Origin: Propionibacteriaceae bacterium AM104-82
GTDB lineage: Bacteria > Actinomycetota > Actinomycetes > Propionibacteriales > Propionibacteriaceae
DNA: 64,000 nt
Assembly (NCBI GenBank): GCA_027658995.1
Contig: JAQDQK010000007.1
Span: 1-64,000, forward strand
Reading direction: 5' to 3'
Positions 26,038 through 35,824 of the stretch are shown one piece after another. The notes beneath the pieces are model-generated. The model did no database searches. It saw only the letters and a list, made by a program, of their open reading frames with translations, and was not told the origin of the DNA. Positions within the stretch are counted from its first letter, which is position 1. The number at the start of each line of letters is the position of its first letter. Both the position numbers and the translations under genes were made by a program.

Positions 26038-28050
26038 CTAGCCGAACAGCGCGTCCAGGCTCGGGACCGTCACCGACGGCGCCACCGGACGGGTCGCGCC
26101 CGCCGAGGTGGCCACCGGCGCGGCAAGCAGGCCCGCCGAGCTGACCTGGTCCATCACGCCGACAGCCTGCTCCGTCAGGAATCGGCTCGGCTTGGCCAGC
26201 ACGTGCCGCGAACTCATGCTCGTGGGGTGCACCGGGAGCCGCATGGGCGAGTAGATGCGCAGCGAGTCGCGGGCCCTGGTCGCCGCGACGTAGAACAGGC
26301 GCTGCTCCTCCTCGAGGCCCTCCTTCGACGTGAGCGCCATGTCGGAGGGAAGCGCCCCGTCGGAGGCGCGCAACAGGTGGACGTTGCGCCACTCGAGGCC
26401 CTTTGCGGAGTGGATGGTCGACAGCACGAGGAAGTCCTCGTCCAGGTGCGGCTTCTTCGCCCAGTCCCCCGCGACCGACGTCGGGTCGATGGTCGCCTCC
26501 GCGATGAAGGAGCGCAGGTCGCGCTGCCGTGCCGCCGCCTGCGCGACGCCCTCGACGTCGGCGGCCCGCCTGCCCCAGTCGACGTAGTGCTGGCGAAGCA
26601 GCGGTTCGACCGCGGCGTGGCAGGCCTCGACCATCAGCGCTGGGACCCGCGTCTGGCTTGCGGCGCCGATGAACTCGAGCGTGGTCGCAAGCGCGGTGCG
26701 CGCCTTGGGCGGCGCCTCGGCGACGACCTCGTCGGGGCTTGCCCCCTCGACGAGCCGGGCCGCGAGCGTCCGGGACGACACCTTGCCGATCGCGCGGTGC
26801 CGCGTCAGGAGCCGGTACCAGGAGATCTCGTCCGCGGGGTTGAGGCTGACGCGGAAGGCGGCGATCAGGTCTCGGACGTGGGCGGTCTCGAGGTAGCCGA
26901 TGCCTCCGTACTTGTGGAACGGGATGTTGCGCACCCGCAGTTCGATCTCGAGTTGGTTGCTGTGCGTGCCGGTGCGAAACAGCACGGCCTGGTCGCGCAG
27001 GTCCATGCCCTCCTGGTGCGCGGCCAGCACCGCCTCCGCGACCTCCCGCGCCTCGTCGTCGGAGTTGGCGCACTGCACGTGGACCGGCTTCGGGCCGCTT
27101 GCGCCGCGGTCGGCGACCAGGTCGAGGCGCAGGTCGCCGGGGCGCACCACGTTGGCGAGGTCGAGGATCTGCTGGCTGGAGCGGAAGTTGCGCTCCAGTC
27201 GCACAAGCGTCGAGCCGGGCAGGTCGTCGTGCAGGCGCAGGAGGTGTTCTGCGGTGGCGCCGCGGAAGCCGTAGACGGCCTGCGCGTCGTCGCCCACCAC
27301 CGTCAGGCCGACCCCGTCCGGGCGGAGCAGGCGGACGATGTCGACCTGGATCTGGTTCACGTCCTGGTACTCGTCGACGAGCACCCAGTCCCAGCGGGCC
27401 CTGAGCCGGTCCCCGACGGACGGGTCGGCAAGCAGCGCCCGCCAGTAGAGCAGCAGGTCGTCGAAGTCGAGCAGGCCGCGGGCGCGCTTGCGCTCGACGT
27501 AGGACTTGAGCAGCGCGTTGATGGCGTCGGCGTGGTCGAGGCACCAGGGGAACTGGTCGCTCATCACGGTGCGGGTCGGCACCCCGGTGTTGACGGCACG
27601 CGAGTAGATGTCGGCCAGCGACTGCGACGTGGGCAGCCGGTTCGAGGTCCCGGTGAGGCCGTGCTCCTCGCGGAGCAGGTCGATGAGGTCGGTGACGTCG
27701 CCCGGGTCGAGCACCGTGACGTCCTCGAGGCCGAGGTGCTGGGTGTGCTCGGCGACGAGTCGGTGCGCGACGGCGTGGAAGGTGCCGCTCCACATCCGCT
27801 GCGTGACCGACGGGTCGGAGCACAGCGCGGCCGCCCGGCTGGTCATCGCGGCGGCGGCCCGGCGGGTGAAGGTGAGCAGCAGGATCCGCTCCGGGGCGAC
27901 ACCCGAGTCGATCAGCCGCGCGACCCGCGCCGTCAGGGTGCGCGTCTTCCCCGTCCCTGCGCCCGCGGCCACCACGAGCGGCCCGGCGTCGTGCTCCACC
28001 GCCTCGCGCTGCGCGTCGTCCAGGTCTGCCACGTAGTCCACGTCCGTCAT
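26038..28050 (-). CDS. UvrD/PcrA-like superfamily 1 DNA helicase
   Basis: This 670-aa ATP-dependent helicase has all core motifs in order: AAGAGTGKTRTL (I), LVDEYQDVNQIQ (II), VVGDDAQAVYGFRGA (III), LERNFRSSQQIL (IV), STIHSAKGLEWRNVHLL (V) and FYVAATRARDSLRIY (VI). Family members unwind DNA during repair and replication restart. ATG 28050 gives MTDVDYVADLDDAQREAVEH. An upstream extension of about 30 codons lacks support. At 670 aa it is shorter than full-length actinobacterial UvrD1 and lacks an obvious C-terminal RNAP-binding or HRDC domain. It is therefore a shorter UvrD-like paralogue. The GntR gene follows on the same strand. Confidence 0.9.
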   Translation of the reverse strand: MTDVDYVADLDDAQREAVEHDAGPLVVAAGAGTGKTRTLTARVARLIDSGVAPERILLLTFTRRAAAAMTSRAAALCSDPSVTQRMWSGTFHAVAHRLVAEHTQHLGLEDVTVLDPGDVTDLIDLLREEHGLTGTSNRLPTSQSLADIYSRAVNTGVPTRTVMSDQFPWCLDHADAINALLKSYVERKRARGLLDFDDLLLYWRALLADPSVGDRLRARWDWVLVDEYQDVNQIQVDIVRLLRPDGVGLTVVGDDAQAVYGFRGATAEHLLRLHDDLPGSTLVRLERNFRSSQQILDLANVVRPGDLRLDLVADRGASGPKPVHVQCANSDDEAREVAEAVLAAHQEGMDLRDQAVLFRTGTHSNQLEIELRVRNIPFHKYGGIGYLETAHVRDLIAAFRVSLNPADEISWYRLLTRHRAIGKVSSRTLAARLVEGASPDEVVAEAPPKARTALATTLEFIGAASQTRVPALMVEACHAAVEPLLRQHYVDWGRRAADVEGVAQAAARQRDLRSFIAEATIDPTSVAGDWAKKPHLDEDFLVLSTIHSAKGLEWRNVHLLRASDGALPSDMALTSKEGLEEEQRLFYVAATRARDSLRIYSPMRLPVHPTSMSSRHVLAKPSRFLTEQAVGVMDQVSSAGLLAAPVATSAGATRPVAPSVTVPSLDALFG

Positions 28051-28135
28051 GGCTCGGACCCTAATCGTCGCCTCCGACGAAACATGCCGGTCAGTACGCC
28101 AGGGCTGGGGTGAGCGTCGCGCCGAGTCGATCTGC

Positions 28136-28215
28136 TTGAGCAGCATTCACTTGTCGACGGGCGACACGCCGACGGCGAACGGTCGCGGGCCGATCGAACC
28201 CCGACTACTGCTCAA
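28136..28215. repeat. 80-bp TTGAGCA element, subfamily B
   Basis: TTGAGCAGCATTCAC at the left and CGACTACTGCTCAA at the right. It is nearly identical to the copy at 28287-28366, with the same length and internal GACACGCCGAC and CCGATCGAACCCCGACTA blocks. It lies in the noncoding stretch 28051-28438 between the helicase and groEL. Confidence 0.9.
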
Positions 28216-28286
28216 CCACGAACCCGACCCAAGCCCCTCGGTCACCTGCACGCCGGGGAGGCTCACGCTGGCGGGCTGGGCGAGCG

Positions 28287-28366
28287 TTGAGCAGCATTCA
28301 CTGGTCGACGCGCGACACGCCGACCCCGAACCGTCGCGGACCGATCGAACCCCGACTACTGCTCAA
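28287..28366. repeat. 80-bp TTGAGCA element, subfamily B
   Basis: Second copy of the pair, in the same orientation as 28136-28215. It differs at about ten positions, while the segment between the copies (28216-28286) is not repeated. Conservation inside the elements but not around them marks the 80 bp as the unit. Confidence 0.9.
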
Positions 28367-28389
28367 CGAACGTCCCGCCCCAGCACAAA

Positions 28390-28420
28390 GAAGCCCCGGA
28401 CCGAAACGGTCCGGGGCTTC
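28390..28420 (-). terminator. groEL terminator
   Basis: A 14-bp perfect stem (GAAGCCCCGGACCG pairing with CGGTCCGGGGCTTC) with an AAA loop starts 19 bp beyond the groEL stop. The stem is long and GC-rich, with CTTTGTG on the 3' side of the minus strand. Confidence 0.85.
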
Positions 28421-28438
28421 CGAGCAGAGATCAGCAGA

Positions 28439-30043
<1,605 letters not shown>

Positions 30044-30340
30044 TTACTTGCTGACGACGGCGAGGATGTCGCGCGCGTTCAGCAGGAGGTACTCCTGGCC
30101 GTCGTACTTGACCTCGGTGCCGCCGTACTTCGAGAAGATGACGACGTCGCCCTCGGCAACGTCGAGGGGGATGCGGTTGCCCTTGTCGTCGATGCGGCCG
30201 GGGCCGGTCGCGATGACCTTGCCCTCCTGGGGCTTCTCCTTGGCCGTGTCGGGGATGACGAGGCCGGAGGCGGTGGTCTGAACGGCCTCGAGGGGCTGAA
30301 TGAGGATGCGGTCCTCGAGCGGCTTGATCGTGGTTGCCAC
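30044..30340 (-). CDS. groES: 10-kDa co-chaperonin GroES
   Basis: The heptameric lid of the chaperonin, 98 aa. [16 protein letters not shown] opens the protein, followed by the mobile loop [18 protein letters not shown] that contacts GroEL, then [11 protein letters not shown] and [19 protein letters not shown]. Two GTG codons are in frame (30349 and 30340). The second is chosen because AAAGG lies 8 bases before it and the product then begins [10 protein letters not shown]. groEL follows after 15 bp. CIRCE operators lie 89 and 135 bp upstream of the start. Confidence 0.95.
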   Translation of the reverse strand: MATTIKPLEDRILIQPLEAVQTTASGLVIPDTAKEKPQEGKVIATGPGRIDDKGNRIPLDVAEGDVVIFSKYGGTEVKYDGQEYLLLNARDILAVVSK

Positions 30341-30428
30341 GTCAAACACCTTTCTCTCTTCGATTCCGGTTGCCCGGTTCAGTGTTCTGTCTGGGTGGCT
30401 GGGCGTCGTCGCGGGTGCCGCCTGGCCG

Positions 30429-30455
30429 TTAGCACCCGACGTGGTCGAGTGCCAA
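30429..30455 (-). promoter_or_regulatory. CIRCE operator, groES-proximal
   Basis: TTAGCACCC-N9-GAGTGCCAA differs from the CIRCE consensus (TTAGCACTC-N9-GAGTGCTAA) at two arm positions. HrcA repressor binding is expected from the established function of CIRCE. Confidence 0.92.
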
Positions 30456-30474
30456 TCCCAAAGCTATCGCTTGA

Positions 30475-30501
30475 TTAGCACTCAATCAAGCCGAGTGCCA
30501 A
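30475..30501 (-). promoter_or_regulatory. CIRCE operator, distal
   Basis: TTAGCACTC-N9-GAGTGCCAA matches CIRCE with one mismatch. It is 46 bp from the first site. On the minus strand TTGGCA and TAATCA, 18 bp apart, overlap it and may form the groES promoter, so HrcA would block RNA polymerase directly. Confidence 0.92.
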
Positions 30502-30529
30502 CCAAGATCGACGGTCTGCCGCCGTCGGT

Positions 30530-30550
30530 CCCCGGGAATTGCTCCCGGGG
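30530..30550. other. Short perfect hairpin between divergent transcripts
   Basis: CCCCGGGA-ATTGC-TCCCGGGG forms an 8-bp stem with a 5-nt loop, between the distal CIRCE site and the start of the next plus-strand gene (30612). It could be a leader hairpin of that gene; no U-tract follows. Confidence 0.4.
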
Positions 30551-30611
30551 GTGCGGGAAGTTGAGCCGAACGGCTCTTAAGCTGCTAGCCACACCGACAA
30601 GGGAGGCACGG

Positions 30612-31331
30612 ATGGCCTGGTTCAAGCGTAAGAAGGAAGAGGTACAGGAGCCCGAGGAGGTACAGGAGGACCCCCGCTGGGAGCAGTGGGCGGCCGCCCG
30701 CAACGGCTACTGGAGTGGCATCGGAAGCGTCGACAAGGACGTGGTCGCCTACCTGGTCAGCCCCGAGTTCATGGGCGCTCCCCCGTGGCCGACGACCCGA
30801 CAGTCCTACAGCGTGACGCGCACCGACGCCACGACGATCATCGCCTCCGACGGCATGACCGACCCGCACCGCGACAATTCCGGCCCCGCAAACGGCTTCG
30901 GCGCAGAGGTCTACCTGGAGTCGCCCGGGCTCGTGGGGGCCGACTTTGCAGCCATCCGGGAGAGCTGGGAACTGGACGCGTTGCAGAACTTCGCGGCCAA
31001 CGTCGCCGACCTCGGCGGCATCACAGGCCACCTCGACAACTACGGCGTGGTCTCGATGGAGCTTCCCGCGCCCGAGGGCATCCCCGCGCAGATGGTCACG
31101 CCCAACGGCACCGTCGGCGTCCTCATCGGCCTCGACGCGCCGGGCCGCCCGGCGGGCGTCGACCTGGGCGAGGGCGAGTCGGCGCGGATGATCCCCGTCA
31201 CCGTCATCACCCCGGCCGAGACCGCCTACATCGTCGAGGGCGGCGCCGCTGCCCGCAACGACCTCGCGGAGAAGTTGGCTGCCGCCGGCGTCGGGGTGAC
31301 CTCCGACGTCAACCGGCAGAGCGTGGTCTGA
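30612..31331 (+). CDS. Hypothetical soluble protein (weak suppressor-of-fused-like resemblance)
   Basis: This 239-aa cytosolic protein is not confidently recognised. It begins MAWFKRKKEEVQEPEEVQED, a charged and probably disordered head, then WEQWAAARNGYWSGIGSVD. The body (residues 50-230) is alpha/beta with a central FGAEVYLES strand and MELPAPEGIPAQMVTPNGTV, which loosely recalls suppressor-of-fused-type domains in bacterial proteins. ATG 30612 has a plausible GGGAGGC ribosome-binding site. The long upstream open frame crosses the CIRCE region and is rejected. It is divergent from groES, 272 bp away, and its 3' end overlaps that of pxpBC by 23 bp on the opposite strand. Confidence 0.65.
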   Translation: MAWFKRKKEEVQEPEEVQEDPRWEQWAAARNGYWSGIGSVDKDVVAYLVSPEFMGAPPWPTTRQSYSVTRTDATTIIASDGMTDPHRDNSGPANGFGAEVYLESPGLVGADFAAIRESWELDALQNFAANVADLGGITGHLDNYGVVSMELPAPEGIPAQMVTPNGTVGVLIGLDAPGRPAGVDLGEGESARMIPVTVITPAETAYIVEGGAAARNDLAEKLAAAGVGVTSDVNRQSVV

Positions 31332-32862
31332 CCGCACGCACCAACCGACAGCGCCGCCCGGGCACCAACTGGGCGGCGCTGTCTGCTGCCTGCGGGGTGA
31401 GCACCCCGACGACGGGGTAGCCGCCGGTCACCGGATGGTCGGCGAGGAACAGCACCGGCTCGCCCGAGGGCGGCACCTGGATCGCTCCCCGCACCACCGG
31501 CTCGCTGGGCAGTTCACCGGGGGCGCGGCGCAGCGGCTCGCCCGTCAACCGCGCCCCGACCCGGTCGACGGACCCGCCAACGACCCACGTCGATCCGTCC
31601 AGCCCTTCGACCCACTCGGACCTCGGCCCGGGCAGATAGGCCAGGTCCACGACGTCAGCGGGCTGCGCCGTGACGGGGGTCCAGTCGACGCCGGGCAGCC
31701 AGCCGGGGCGCGCATCGCCGACGGGGACCGACGATCCCGCCACCAGCGGCGCGGGTCCGAGCCCGCCGAGCGTGTCGGTCGAGCGGGAGCCGAGCACCTC
31801 GAGCACCTCGACCCCGCCGCGCACCGACAGGTACGTCCGCAGCCCGCCCTCCGGACTCCGGAGGCTCAGCCGCTCGCCGTCGCGCAGCGCGAATGCGACG
31901 CCGGGCGAGACCGGCCGCCCGTCGACGTCAGCCGGGCAGGGTGCGCCAGTCAGCGCGACCGTGTGGTCCCCGACCGCCCGAAGCGCGACCTGGCCGAGCG
32001 TGATCTCGAGCGCCGCAGCGCCAGGCGGGTTCCCGACGAGCCGCTCGCCCAACCGGTAGGCGCCGAGGTCGGCCGCTCCGGAGGACCCGACGCCGATGGC
32101 GCCCAGCCGTTTGCGTCCCTCGTCCTGGACCGTGACGGGCAGCAGGGCGCTCTCGACGACGAGCCCCTGGACCGGCGCGGTGGGCGGGGCCTCCGCGACG
32201 GCCCTGCGGGACGGCTGGCCGGGCTTGGCGGAACCCGCGCGGACCGCCTCGAAGCGGACGGTGGTGCCCGGGGTCAGGAGCGCGGGTGGGGCGGCGTCGG
32301 GGTCGAACAGCGTGACGTCTGTGGTCCCGAGCAGCCGCCATCCGCCGGGCGAGGCCGTCGGGTAGATGCCCGAGAACTCGTCGGCCAGCCCGACGGAACC
32401 TTTCGGGACGCGGGTTCTGGGCGACGCGAGCCGAGGCACGCGCAGCCTCGGGTCGCCGCCGACGAGGTAGCTGAAGCCGGGCGCGAAGCCTCCGAAGGCG
32501 ACCCGCCACGGTGTGTCGACGTGGGCACGGATCACCTCCGCCACCGTCAGCCCGGTTGCCTCCGCCACGGAGGCGAGGTCGGGGCCGTCGTAGCGCACCG
32601 GGACGACCACCTCGCGGGCCGGGGCTGCGTCCGCCGTCGAGAGCGGACCGGCAAGCAGCGTCTCGACCGACGCGCCAAGCTCCGAGGCCGGGGCGCCTGC
32701 GATCAGCACGGTCCGGGCGGCGGGGACGACGTCGGTGACCGATCCCCACGGTCCACGCCCGGCATGGGCGGCGGCGCGCAGCACCGGTTCGGCGGCGAGC
32801 ACCTCGTCGAGCGAGGCGAACTCGACGAGCAGGGCGCGCTCGCCACACGGCAGGAGCCTCAC
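31309..32862 (-). CDS. pxpBC: Fused 5-oxoprolinase subunits B and C (PxpB-PxpC; KipI-KipA)
   Basis: With PxpA this 517-aa fusion converts 5-oxoproline (pyroglutamate) to glutamate using ATP. The N-terminal third (about 1-205) is KipI/PxpB-like (MRLLPCGERALLVEF, then VSYLVGGDPRLRVPRL-type GFSYLVGGDPRL and GGWRLLGTTDV). The remainder is KipA/PxpC-like (LLPVTVQDEGRKRLGAIGVG, SGAADLGAYRLGERLVGN, TYLSVRGGVEVLEVLGSRST). Separate genes are usual in many bacteria, so the fusion saves a coupling step. The start is GTG 32862, overlapping the pxpA stop (GTGA). The stop at 31309 overlaps the convergent gene's end, and a 13-bp stem at 31347-31383 lies inside its last 75 bases. Confidence 0.9.
   Translation of the reverse strand: MRLLPCGERALLVEFASLDEVLAAEPVLRAAAHAGRGPWGSVTDVVPAARTVLIAGAPASELGASVETLLAGPLSTADAAPAREVVVPVRYDGPDLASVAEATGLTVAEVIRAHVDTPWRVAFGGFAPGFSYLVGGDPRLRVPRLASPRTRVPKGSVGLADEFSGIYPTASPGGWRLLGTTDVTLFDPDAAPPALLTPGTTVRFEAVRAGSAKPGQPSRRAVAEAPPTAPVQGLVVESALLPVTVQDEGRKRLGAIGVGSSGAADLGAYRLGERLVGNPPGAAALEITLGQVALRAVGDHTVALTGAPCPADVDGRPVSPGVAFALRDGERLSLRSPEGGLRTYLSVRGGVEVLEVLGSRSTDTLGGLGPAPLVAGSSVPVGDARPGWLPGVDWTPVTAQPADVVDLAYLPGPRSEWVEGLDGSTWVVGGSVDRVGARLTGEPLRRAPGELPSEPVVRGAIQVPPSGEPVLFLADHPVTGGYPVVGVLTPQAADSAAQLVPGRRCRLVRAVRPRSAG
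31347..31383 (+). terminator. Terminator-like hairpin inside the 3' end of pxpBC
   Basis: GACAGCGCCGCCC pairs perfectly with GGGCGGCGCTGTC around an 11-nt loop, 16 bp past the stop of the plus-strand gene 30612-31331. It encodes part of the PxpC C-terminus on the other strand, so one sequence may serve as both coding DNA and the convergent gene's terminator. Confidence 0.55.
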
Positions 32863-33638
32863 CCGTGCTCATCCGACGAGGCGGCCACGAACGGTGCGAC
32901 CCGCACCCCTGCCGCGGCGAGGCGGTCGCACACCGCGCGGGCAAGGTCGGCCGCTCCCTCGGTGTCGCCGTGCAGGCACACCGACTCCACGTGCATCTCG
33001 ACCCGTGTCCCGTCGAGGGCGGTCACGCAGCGGTCGATGACCATCGTCAGCACCCGCTCGGCGACCTCATCCGCGTCGGTGACCAGCGCGCCCGGCTCGG
33101 AGCGCGGAACCAGCGTTCCGTCGGCCCGGTAGCCGCGATCGGCGAAGCCCTCAGCGACCGTCCGCAGGCCCGCCTCAGCGGCGCGGCGCAGCAGCGCCGA
33201 CCCTGGCAGCCCGACGACGGGAAGCCGCCTGTCATAGGCGAGGACGGCCTCGACGACCGCGGCGGCCTGGGCCTCGTGGTGCACGACGGCGTTGTACAGC
33301 GCCCCGTGCGGCTTGACGTAGCCGACCCGGACGCCGAAGCGTCGGCAGATGCCCTCCAGCGCGCCGATCTGGTAGACGACGTCGGCCGTCAGTTCCTCGG
33401 GTGCCACGTCCATGAACCGGCGCCCGAAGCCCGCGAGGTCGCGGTAGCTGACCTGAGCACCGACGACGACGCTCCGCTCGGCGGCAAGCCGGCAGGTGGC
33501 GGTGAGCGTCAGTGGGTCCCCGGCGTGGAACCCGCAGGCCACGTTGGCGCTGCTGACGACGTCGAGCATCGCCTCGTCGTCGCCGAGGCGCCAGCGCCCG
33601 AAGGACTCTCCGACGTCCGCGTTGAGGTCGATCACCAT
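32859..33638 (-). CDS. pxpA: 5-oxoprolinase subunit A (LamB/YcsF family)
   Basis: This 259-aa TIM-barrel-like subunit completes the 5-oxoprolinase complex with PxpBC. Family motifs are MVIDLNADVGESFGRWRLGD at the N-terminus, SSANVACGFHAGDP (metal-binding His and Asp), VKPHGALYN and the C-terminal VCLHGDTEGA. ATG 33638 gives the standard N-terminus; an upstream extension crosses the intergenic region and is rejected. The gene leads pxpBC with a 4-bp overlap. It is divergent from the B12-riboswitch operon, about 80 bp from it. No pyroglutamate transporter is adjacent. Confidence 0.93.
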   Translation of the reverse strand: MVIDLNADVGESFGRWRLGDDEAMLDVVSSANVACGFHAGDPLTLTATCRLAAERSVVVGAQVSYRDLAGFGRRFMDVAPEELTADVVYQIGALEGICRRFGVRVGYVKPHGALYNAVVHHEAQAAAVVEAVLAYDRRLPVVGLPGSALLRRAAEAGLRTVAEGFADRGYRADGTLVPRSEPGALVTDADEVAERVLTMVIDRCVTALDGTRVEMHVESVCLHGDTEGAADLARAVCDRLAAAGVRVAPFVAASSDEHG

Positions 33639-33719
33639 GGCGCCGAGCCTATCGGCTAGGGCCTCGGCAGGGCGCCCGCTCGGGCGGGTCGCGGACCCCG
33701 TCAGCAGTGTTAGAGTGAC

Positions 33720-33805
33720 CGCGTCAGTGAGAGGAAGCCGGTGCGATTCCGGCGCTGACCCGCAACCGTGACGGCATCGCCGAAGCCGGGAACTCACCCT
33801 GACAG
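33720..33805 (+). promoter_or_regulatory. Cobalamin riboswitch
   Basis: The core AGCCGGTGCGATTCCGGCGC, TGACCCGCAACCGTGA and GAAGCCGGGAA matches the B12-riboswitch consensus. P1 pairs GTCAG (33724-33728) with CTGAC (33799-33803), a compact, short-form aptamer. Downstream, CATCCGT pairs with ACGGATG and CCTCGG with CCGAGG, which may form the expression platform before ATG 33905. B12 is expected to repress the four genes that follow. Confidence 0.93.
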
Positions 33806-33904
33806 ACCACAGGTAATTTGCATCCGTCGCGGACTACGGATGGGTCCGGGCCCGCTTCCTCGGCCTGGCTCTAGCAGTCCCGAGGCAGAAAGGGTAAGAG
33901 GCCC

Positions 33905-34654
33905 ATGTCTCTCACAGAATCCACCGGAACGACCGCTCGTCGCGGCGTCCTCGCACGCCTGACGGCGCTGCTCGCGCTCACCTTCGTGGCGCTGATGGCG
34001 GCGCTGCCTGCACCGGCCCGCGCCGACGGCGCAGACAACGAGGTGGGGGCCTGCCTCGCCGCAGACAAGGTATGGCTGCTGATCACCACCGAGACCGACG
34101 AGGTGATCGCCAACGAGTGCGTCGGCAACCCCGCCACCGGTGACGAGGCCATCGCCAACGCAGGGGTGCCCGTCGTGCTCGGCGACATGAACATGATCTG
34201 CACCCTCGGCGGCCACCCCGCCGAATGCCCCAAGACCTTCGCGGGCGCCTACTGGGCCTACTACCAGGGCGAACCCGGCAAGGAATACGCCTACGCGCAG
34301 GTCGGCCCCGCGGAGGCCAAGCCGGTCGGCGGCACCATCGAGGCGTGGTGCTACGCCACCGACAACAAGGAGTGCACCCCTCCGCAGTTGAAGATCGTCC
34401 AGGGCGGCACCGAGGTCGCTCCCCCGGCAGGCACCACCGCCGTCGACCTGAAGCTCACCGGTGCGGCCGCGAGCCCCAGCCCGACGGCGCAGCCAACGGC
34501 CGACGCGAGCCAGGTCCCGGCGCCCGCTGAGCCCACCGGATCGGCCCCCTGGGGCTGGATCATCGGCGGCGTCGCGGTGCTCGCCGTGATCGTCGGCGCG
34601 GTGCTGTGGCTGCGTGCCCGCGGCGGCGGCAAGGGCGCTGTCGGCGGACGCTGA
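33905..34654 (+). CDS. Surface-anchored protein of the B12-regulated ECF operon
   Basis: This 249-aa protein is exported (signal peptide residues 1-40, cut after ARA) and held by one C-terminal helix (about 216-237) with a short basic tail. The extracellular domain holds Cys pairs and a motif set, ECPKTFAGAYWAYYQGEPGK then YAYAQVG and GGTIEAWCYA, that resembles DUF4430/transcobalamin-like domains found beside actinobacterial ECF transporters. A Ser/Pro/Thr/Ala-rich linker (about 190-212) precedes the anchor. It is the first gene after the cobalamin riboswitch, so I infer that it captures cobalamin or a precursor and passes it to the importer. Binding has not been shown for this protein. Confidence 0.75.
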   Translation: MSLTESTGTTARRGVLARLTALLALTFVALMAALPAPARADGADNEVGACLAADKVWLLITTETDEVIANECVGNPATGDEAIANAGVPVVLGDMNMICTLGGHPAECPKTFAGAYWAYYQGEPGKEYAYAQVGPAEAKPVGGTIEAWCYATDNKECTPPQLKIVQGGTEVAPPAGTTAVDLKLTGAAASPSPTAQPTADASQVPAPAEPTGSAPWGWIIGGVAVLAVIVGAVLWLRARGGGKGAVGGR

Positions 34655-34660
34655 CCCAAG

Positions 34661-35824
34661 ATGCCCCGTCTCCTCCCCCGGGTCGCACCGACCGGGCCTG
34701 CCACCCCGCAGGACCCGGTCGGGCGCGACCTCAGGTCCGTGCACCCATGGGCCTGGTGGGGATGGGCGCTGTGCGCGAGCGCGGCGGTGAGCCTCACCAC
34801 CAATCCGTTGGTGATCGCGCTGATCGCCGCGGCCGTCGTCACGGTCGTGCTGAGACGACGCCCGGACGCGCCATGGGCACGGTCCCTGAAGATCTACCTG
34901 ATGCTCGCCGCGATCATCGTGGCGATGCGGTTGTTCTTCCAGATCACCATCGGCGGAAGGCGCACCGGAACGGTGCTCTTCACCCTCCCGTCGATCTCGC
35001 TTCCCGACTGGGCCGCGGGCATCACGCTCGGCGGCCCCGTCACGCTCGACGGGCTGGCCTTCGCGCTGTTCGACGCGATCCGGCTCGCCGTGATGCTGCT
35101 GTGCGTCGGCGCCGCGAACTCGCTGGCCAACCCGCGCACCGCGCTGAAGTCGGTGCCCGCGGCGCTTCGTGACATCTCCACCGCCGTCGTGATCGCGCTG
35201 GCCCTCGTGCCGCAACTGATCGGCTCGATCCACCGGGTCCGCCGCGGGCAGCGACTGCGCGGCGGTCGCACCCGCGGCCTGAAGGCCATCCCGGGCACCC
35301 TGCTTCCCGTCATCGAGGACGCCGTCGAGGGGTCGCTGCAGTTGGCAACCTCGATGGAGGCCCGGGGCTACGGACGCACCCGCAACGCCGACGAGCCGCG
35401 CCGCGGCACCTGGCAGTTGCTCACGGCCCTGCTCGGGGTGCTGCTCGGCAGTTACGTGCTGCTCGCCGTGCCGGGGACCACGCCCGGCCCGTTCGGGCTC
35501 AGCACGGCCGCCTGGCTGGCCGTCGCGGTGCTCGGCCTCGCCGTCGGACTCGCGGTGTGGGGCATGCGCGCCTCCGCCACCCAACTGGGCGTGACGCGCT
35601 ACCGGCCGGCCCCCTGGGGCGCCCCCGAGTATGTGACGCTGGCCTGCGGCGTCGTGGGCCTCGCCGTGGTGTTGTGGCTGATCTCCTCCTACGGCGCGCC
35701 GTCCGAGATGAACGCCAGGCAGATCCCCATGCAGTGGCCGACGCTGCCCCCGTTGGCGATCCTCGCCGCGGCCGCCTTCGTCGTGCCAGGCTTCGCGACC
35801 CCTGACCCGAGAAGGCCACGATGA
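34661..35824 (+). CDS. ecfT: ECF transporter transmembrane scaffold (EcfT-like)
   Basis: This 387-aa membrane protein links the S-component to the ATPase. It has about 8 hydrophobic helices and the coupling-helix motif SMEARGYGR (Ala-Arg-Gly, near residue 238), which contacts the ATPases. A second arginine pair sits in IHRVRRGQRLRGGR. It is longer than usual EcfT proteins (about 260 aa), because the C-terminal third adds further helices (about residues 263-380). ATG 34661 is 6 bp after the surface protein gene, and its stop overlaps the ATPase start (ATGA), so the whole set is one transcript. The cobalamin riboswitch upstream controls it. Confidence 0.85.
   Translation: MPRLLPRVAPTGPATPQDPVGRDLRSVHPWAWWGWALCASAAVSLTTNPLVIALIAAAVVTVVLRRRPDAPWARSLKIYLMLAAIIVAMRLFFQITIGGRRTGTVLFTLPSISLPDWAAGITLGGPVTLDGLAFALFDAIRLAVMLLCVGAANSLANPRTALKSVPAALRDISTAVVIALALVPQLIGSIHRVRRGQRLRGGRTRGLKAIPGTLLPVIEDAVEGSLQLATSMEARGYGRTRNADEPRRGTWQLLTALLGVLLGSYVLLAVPGTTPGPFGLSTAAWLAVAVLGLAVGLAVWGMRASATQLGVTRYRPAPWGAPEYVTLACGVVGLAVVLWLISSYGAPSEMNARQIPMQWPTLPPLAILAAAAFVVPGFATPDPRRPR

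Noticed and set aside
28051-28438. Possible small gene between the helicase and groEL
   Set aside because: The gap consists largely of two 80-bp repeat copies and the groEL terminator, and the open frames run through repeats in both directions.
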